Source: Serpula lacrymans var. lacrymans S7.9
Taxonomy: Eukaryota; Basidiomycota; Agaricomycetes; Boletales; Serpulaceae
Assembly: GCF_000218685.1 (NCBI RefSeq)
Contig: NW_006763295.1
Span: forward strand, 1,534,430 to 1,598,429
Direction of reading: 5' to 3'
Length of the DNA: 64,000 bases
In this document: one piece after another, positions 59,466-64,000 of the stretch
How positions within the stretch are numbered: the stretch's first letter is position 1
How the letters are laid out: every line of letters begins with the position of its first letter
Notes under the pieces: generated by a model
Told to the model about the DNA's origin: nothing
Database searches by the model: none
The model's input: the letters and a program-made list of their open reading frames with translations, nothing else
Program-made: the position numbers and the translations under genes

Positions 59466-62400
59466 CTAAGGCTCGACTTCCAGGCGAGACCAAATTCCGG
59501 AGGTAGTGGTAAAATTTTCGGGCATAGGTTGAAAGAGGGAATTAAAAAGGTTTGAATCCATGCCTCTAAGCTTCCTGGGAGCTGAGGGATTCCTAGAATA
59601 AAATTTGCGAACAGCATCGTGGGAGTTTTCCAGATGGGATTCTGGTTCCCACGTTCTGTCCTCGTCTCCATAGCCTTTCCATAGGACCAGGAACTCTAAT
59701 TTTCCACGCTTCAAGCGTGCATCTACCACCTGTTCGACTTCGAACTCTTCTTCACCTTCCTGGGTGACTACCACCGGACCGGGCCGGTCTACGCGCTGTC
59801 CCGGCAGCGGTCCTTTGTAGGGTTTCACACGGCTAATGTTAACCGTGGGTACCACCCTCATTCGTTTTGGGAGTTCCAGCTCCACCGCATTAGGTTTGAC
59901 TTCCTTAATCCGGTAAGGGCCAATCCACTTTTCGGTCAGTTTTCTAGACTGCCGGTCTTTTAATTTCAAGTGGTCGGTGTCTAACCAGACCAGGTCGCCG
60001 ACCTTGTAATCAGGGGCCTTAGAGCGTCTACGCTCTGCCCTGTCTTTCATCTGCTCCGCAGTTTTAAATAGCGCTTTGCGCGTTTTGTCCAAGACAGACT
60101 TCATGTCTTTTGCCATGTTCCCAGCAGCCTCGTTTTTGCTTTTGCCAGGTTCTACACCCATTCTGGGGAGGTACGATCTAGTAACCTCGAATGGTGCCTT
60201 TCCTGTAGCCGACGACTGTTTAATATTATAAGAGAACTGGGCTATCTTTAGCCACTTGGCCCAATCTGTCTGTCTGTCGTTAATAAATATCCGGAGATAC
60301 TGTTTCAACTCCTGGTTGAGTCTCTCCGTTTGTCCATCGGTTTGCGGATGGAACGCCGTGGATAATTTAGGTTTGATGCCCAGCATCCGGCACAATTCTT
60401 TCGTAAACTCGCTAGCGAATTGCGGTCCTCTATCGGAGATTACCGTTTCTGGTAACCCATGGATGGACCATACGGAATCCTTAAATAGGTCTGCCGTACC
60501 GGCGGCAGTGATGGTTTTGTTGGTGGGTATGAATACCACTTCTTTGGAGAAGCGGTCTACTACCACCATTACTGAATCGTACCCGTTTGACTTGGGCAGA
60601 TCCGTCGTGAAGTCCACTGATATATCCTGCCAGGGGCCAGCTGGTATCGGGTTCGGCATGAGTTTACCGGCCGGCGGTTGATGGGAATTCTTGGCCATGG
60701 CGCATCTCAGACAGGATTTTACGTATTCCTGTACGTTTTTGACCATGCCCGGCCACATGTAGTTTCTGGAGATCAACTCCATCGTTCGTTGCCATCCAGG
60801 GTGCCCAGCCACTGGAGTGTCATGATGTCTATCTATTGTCTTGATCCTTGCGGACTCAGGCACATAGATTTTGTTTTTGAAATGAAAGAGCCCGTCTTTC
60901 CATAAATAGTTTTCATTGCCGTCAAGGCGTGCCTTTTCCTCTGGGGAGATGTCTTTCCTGAAGACTTCCAGGAGGTCGGAATCTTGCCCGATTCTAATAT
61001 TGGCAACCCTTGATTGATCTATCAGGGTGACACCTTTGTTGTCATCTTCAATGCCGTTGGCATGATCCTCTCTTCTAGATAAAGTGTCCGCTTTCCCCAT
61101 TGAGCTTCCTGGCTTATGAATTAATTTATAATTGAACCTTGACAAGTACACCGCGTAGCGGGCCTGTCTCCGGTTCAGGTCTCGGGCCGTCATGAAGTAC
61201 TCTAGGTTCTTATGATCGGTCCAAATTTCGAATTGGTGCCTAGCACCTTCTAAGTAGTGCTGCCAGTGCTCTAAAGCTCTAATGATGGCCAGCATCTCCT
61301 TGTCGTATATTTGATAGTTACGCTCTGTAGGCGACAAACTATGCGATAAATAGGCACAAGGCCTCCAAAGATCATCAGGGCATTTGATTGATAGAACAGC
61401 CCCAGTGGCGAAGTCAGAAGAGTCGGTTTCTAGCCGGAACTCTTTGTCTAATTCAGGGAATGCCAATATGGGCGCTGTTGTAAATGCCTGTTTAAGCTTA
61501 TCAAAAGCTTCCTGTTCTTTGGCGCCCCAATGCCAAACAAGGTCCTTTTTGGTGAGATCGTTCAACGGTCTCGTGATTTTTGCGAAGTCTTCAATAAACC
61601 TTCGGTAGAAATTACCTAAGCCTAGGAAGGCCCTAACTCCTTTGACGTGAGTAGGTTCTGGCCATTCCAAAATAGCTTGAACTTTCTCAGGGTTCATCCT
61701 GATTCCGTTCTGGCCTATGATCATACCGAGGAAGTCTACTTCCTTCACTTTAAAATTACATTTTTCGGGTTTAACAAATAGGTCCCGTTCCTGTAAGCGT
61801 CGAAGGACTTCTTGCACGATCCTGTCATGCTCAGCCTCATCGTCCGACTTTGTAAATATTAATAAATCGTCAATGTAAATGACGACACAGTTTTCCATAT
61901 CCGCAAAGATCTCGTTCATCATGCTCTGGAAGGTCGCCGGTGAATTGGTCAACCCAAAGAACATAACAAGGGGTTCGAAAGATCCTCGGTGGCACGTGAA
62001 CGCGGCCTTCCAAGCATCTTCCTCTTTGATTCGTACATTGTTGTACCCCCATCTGAGATCCATCTTTGTCAGGATCTTGGCGCCAGCCAATTTGTCCACT
62101 AGCTGACTAATCAAAGGCAGAGGATACGCATTTTTAACCGTGTGCTCATTCACGTAACGATAGTCCATAATCATTCGCTTTTTACCATCCTTTTTAGGAA
62201 TGAAGAACACCGGGGACGTCATAGGACTTTTGGAAGGTCTGATGTAACCCTTCCTAAGTTGTTCGTCTATGAAACTAGATACCTCGTCTCTTTCGGGAGC
62301 AGAGAGCGGTATCATGTGTCCCTTCCTTGGTTTGAAGGTGTCTTTCAAATCTATAGCATGGTCCCAAGGCTTAGCCTCTGGGAAGCGCTCTGATTTGTGT

Positions 62401-63391
62401 TTCGAAAAGACTTTCCAGAAGTCGTGGTACTCGGGAGGTACCAGCCTCTTAATCTCTTCCTCAGGTTTTACCTCATCATCATCATCGTCGATCTTTTCTA
62501 AAGGTCTGAGCTTGTAAACGTGACTAGCGTTTAACTTTTCGAGACGCTCATTGTGACGGACATGATTTGGTTTACCCAAGTTTACACATTCCTGGGGACA
62601 ACGTGACAATGTGACAACCCCTGTCTGCCAGTTGATCTCAGGATTGTGTTTAAATAGCCAGGTCCAGCCTAAGATTAAATTAATCTTCCCTAGTTGGGTA
62701 GCCTCGGCAGTGACTCGTTCTCTGTGTCCTTGGTATTCGACCACAAAAGAACATTTGTGTGTAATACAGCCACCTGCGTTAAGCGTACCGTCAACGTTAT
62801 AGACGGGAATAGATGTTTCTAATTTTACAAGGGGGAGTCCAATTTGCTCCGCCCAGACCTGATCTATGAAGATCCCGTTAGCGCCTGAATCAAGCAGTGC
62901 GCTCGTTGAGTGTACTTTGCCCCTGGCAAGGTTTTCCACGCCAACGTCTAAACGGATCTCCTTTTGGAATAAATACGTGCGCATCAACGCATGCCTTGGG
63001 ATTTCGGGAAAGGGTGGCTCCGAAGAAGAAGAAGAAGAAGAAGAAGGAATCTTGAATGACACATGTTTTTCTATTTTTGTTTTACCAGAATCAAGCACCC
63101 TAGTGTTTGTCTCGCCGAGGCCACGCTCCAAGGGAGATGCTGGTGCAGCGGTAGTATCATAAATATTGCAGTTACATTTCTTCATACAAGTACATACTTC
63201 TGATAACAAATTTAAAAACTTATTTACAAATTGGGGAGCCATCCCCGTCATTCCGTTATTGCTCGTGCAACACCCCGGAGCAGGGGCCACTTTGTTGTGG
63301 TTTACTTCATTTTTACCAGGAGCTAAGGCACCCAAGTGACCTAAGCCCCGAATTCTTTTCCCTGAGCCTTCATTTCGTTGACCTGTTGGTC
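59466..63391 (-). CDS. Chromovirus pol polyprotein (PR-RT-RH-IN-chromodomain)
   Basis: The open frame runs from just after a TGA at ~63392 to the TAG at 59466; the first conventional start candidate is a TTG at 63335, so it is probably reached by frameshift from gag. Motifs in order: aspartic protease ALLDSGANGIF; reverse transcriptase with VIYIDDLLIF; RNase H region (FRLETDSSDFATGAVL); integrase zinc finger (HHDTPVAGHPGW to CLRC); integrase core with SVDFTTDLP, VISDRGPQF and the catalytic Glu in TDGQTERLNQ; GPY-type module; C-terminal chromodomain (EQVVDARLKRGKLEFLVLWK). An eight-residue Ser run comes from a GAA/TTC triplet repeat at 63020-63045. The chromodomain suggests targeting to modified heterochromatin, as known for this lineage. 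All catalytic residues seen are present. Confidence 0.95.
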
Positions 63392-64000
63392 ATAGAAGAA
63401 GGCCCGGATTTCGTCGTAAGAACGACCGGCCAAAGAGTTGAGCCGATCGTCCGGCTTCTCGATTTCTAGTTGGCGCGCCTGGCGCCCTTGATTATTTTTT
63501 TGTTGGGCAGCCTGCGCCTCGTTTTTACAGTCTCGGGACATGTGTCCCTCTTGGCCGCAGTTGTAACAGTTGCCCTTGAATCTGCGCATTTGTCCGCCTT
63601 GGACCGCGCCGATATCCATAGGAGCACCCTGTCCTGGCTGCAGCCCGAACGGCTTGAACCTGTGAGAGTGATTATGATGTTGGTTTGATGACCCAGGGCG
63701 CCTCTGGGGTGTGTTGTTTTGTTTGGTGGACCCGCCACCTTGGTGCATGGTGTAGAGCTCTATGGCTCTACCGACTCGTCGTACTTCCTCAGCCGCCAGG
63801 GCCAAGTTGTCACTTCGTGTATCCTGCAGATAGATCTGTTCTGCAATGCGAGGGTTCACATTGCGTTCTAGCAGTTCCACTGCGTGTTCATTGCCAAGAC
63901 CCCCTTGGATTGAGAGGGCCAGGAACCGGGTTACGAAATCATCCGTCCTCATGTTTCCTTGTTTGAAGGAACGGATTTGCTGACGCGCCCAGTCACGCTC
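63341..64000 (-). CDS. Chromovirus gag (N-terminus off the window)
   Basis: The frame is open from the right edge to the TAG at 63341-63343. It shows the C-terminal part of a Ty3-type capsid (FLALSIQGGLGNEHAVELLE) and one CCHC zinc knuckle (CYNCGQEGHMSRDC) for RNA binding. It then ends shortly after DEIRAFFYDQQVNE. pol overlaps its last ~50 nt in the -1 frame. The start codon and most of the capsid lie beyond position 64000. Confidence 0.92.
   Translation of the reverse strand, partial: ERDWARQQIRSFKQGNMRTDDFVTRFLALSIQGGLGNEHAVELLERNVNPRIAEQIYLQDTRSDNLALAAEEVRRVGRAIELYTMHQGGGSTKQNNTPQRRPGSSNQHHNHSHRFKPFGLQPGQGAPMDIGAVQGGQMRRFKGNCYNCGQEGHMSRDCKNEAQAAQQKNNQGRQARQLEIEKPDDRLNSLAGRSYDEIRAFFYDQQVNEMKAQGKEFGA
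63356..63362 (-). promoter_or_regulatory. Candidate -1 frameshift heptamer at the gag-pol junction
   Basis: On the element strand the gag codons read caG GGA AAA gaa, giving GGGAAAA in the correct X XXY YYZ phase. It lies 12 nt before the gag stop and inside the ~50-nt overlap with the pol frame. Slippage by -1 here would join gag to pol. A downstream stimulatory structure was not assessed. Confidence 0.6.

Larger units (their letters stand above)
59069..64000 (-). mobile_element. Ty3/gypsy LTR retrotransposon (chromovirus), 5' end off the window
   Basis: A minus-strand element with gag, pol and its 3' LTR. Order after gag is protease, reverse transcriptase, RNase H, integrase, chromodomain, which defines Ty3/gypsy chromoviruses. 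The pol frame is intact over 3.87 kb with no stop, and the LTR has TG...CA ends, so the copy looks young. The 5' LTR, primer-binding site and gag start lie beyond 64000. The left flank next to the LTR is ...gtaaagaga. Confidence 0.95.

Noticed and set aside
63020..63045. GAA/TTC triplet repeat as an independent microsatellite feature
   Set aside because: It lies inside pol and encodes a Ser run in frame, so it is described with that gene.

Overview
This window is nuclear DNA from a filamentous basidiomycete, most likely an Agaricomycete. Nearly every gene is broken by many introns of about 45-70 nt with GT-AG ends and short exons. The gene set is also typical: a Mei2-like RNA-binding protein, a PARP-finger SNF2 helicase, an adenylate-forming reductase, a DUF3533/SNG1-like membrane protein, a GPI-anchored Cys-rich secreted protein, a fungal gelsolin-like protein and a chromovirus. 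I rebuilt exons by hand, joining frames across splice signals and checking phase and family motifs. No alignment or transcript data were available.

Layout from left to right. 1-1.2 kb (-): a TPR-like unknown running off the left edge. 3.0-4.0 kb (+): a GPI-anchored secreted protein. 4.5-9.7 kb (+): a 1469-aa gelsolin-like protein. 10.7-12.1 kb (+): a GH17-type glucanase. 12.4-13.7 kb (-): NSE4, sharing a 325-bp promoter with a 31-exon RAD5-like helicase/ubiquitin ligase (+) at 14.0-19.2 kb. 20.1-24.1 kb (+): an A-T-R adenylate-forming reductase. 24.9-25.7 kb (+): ribosomal protein uS7 (Rps5). 27.1-28.9 kb (-): an AT-hook protein with AFF-like features. 33.1-34.9 kb (-): an unknown basic protein. 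35.8-36.3 kb (-): the telomere CST subunit TEN1. 36.9-39.0 kb (-): an SNG1-like protein with an in-frame TAG. 39.7-41.8 kb (-): a membrane RING-H2 protein. 42.3-43.4 kb (+): a HAD hydrolase. 43.5-44.1 kb (-): mitochondrial bS6m. 47.9-51.3 kb (+): a Mei2-like protein. 53.3-57.8 kb (+): UPF2. 58.3 kb: a tRNA-like Pol III element. 59.07 kb to the right edge (-): one LTR and most of a Ty3/gypsy chromovirus.

The genes are unrelated housekeeping and accessory genes rather than an operon or a biosynthetic cluster. Three (NSE4, RAD5-like, TEN1) act in replication-fork or telomere maintenance. NSE4 and RAD5-like are divergently paired over a promoter holding four CGCGTC boxes. The gene-poor stretches are 28.9-33.0, 44.1-47.9, 51.3-53.3 and 57.8-59.1 kb.

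The observations most worth checking are: seven GC-AG introns, one in each of seven genes; a premature TAG in the SNG1-like gene that also creates a 3' splice site for an in-frame 51-nt segment; the boxed NSE4/RAD5 promoter; and the PARP-finger fused to the HIRAN-SNF2-RING protein.
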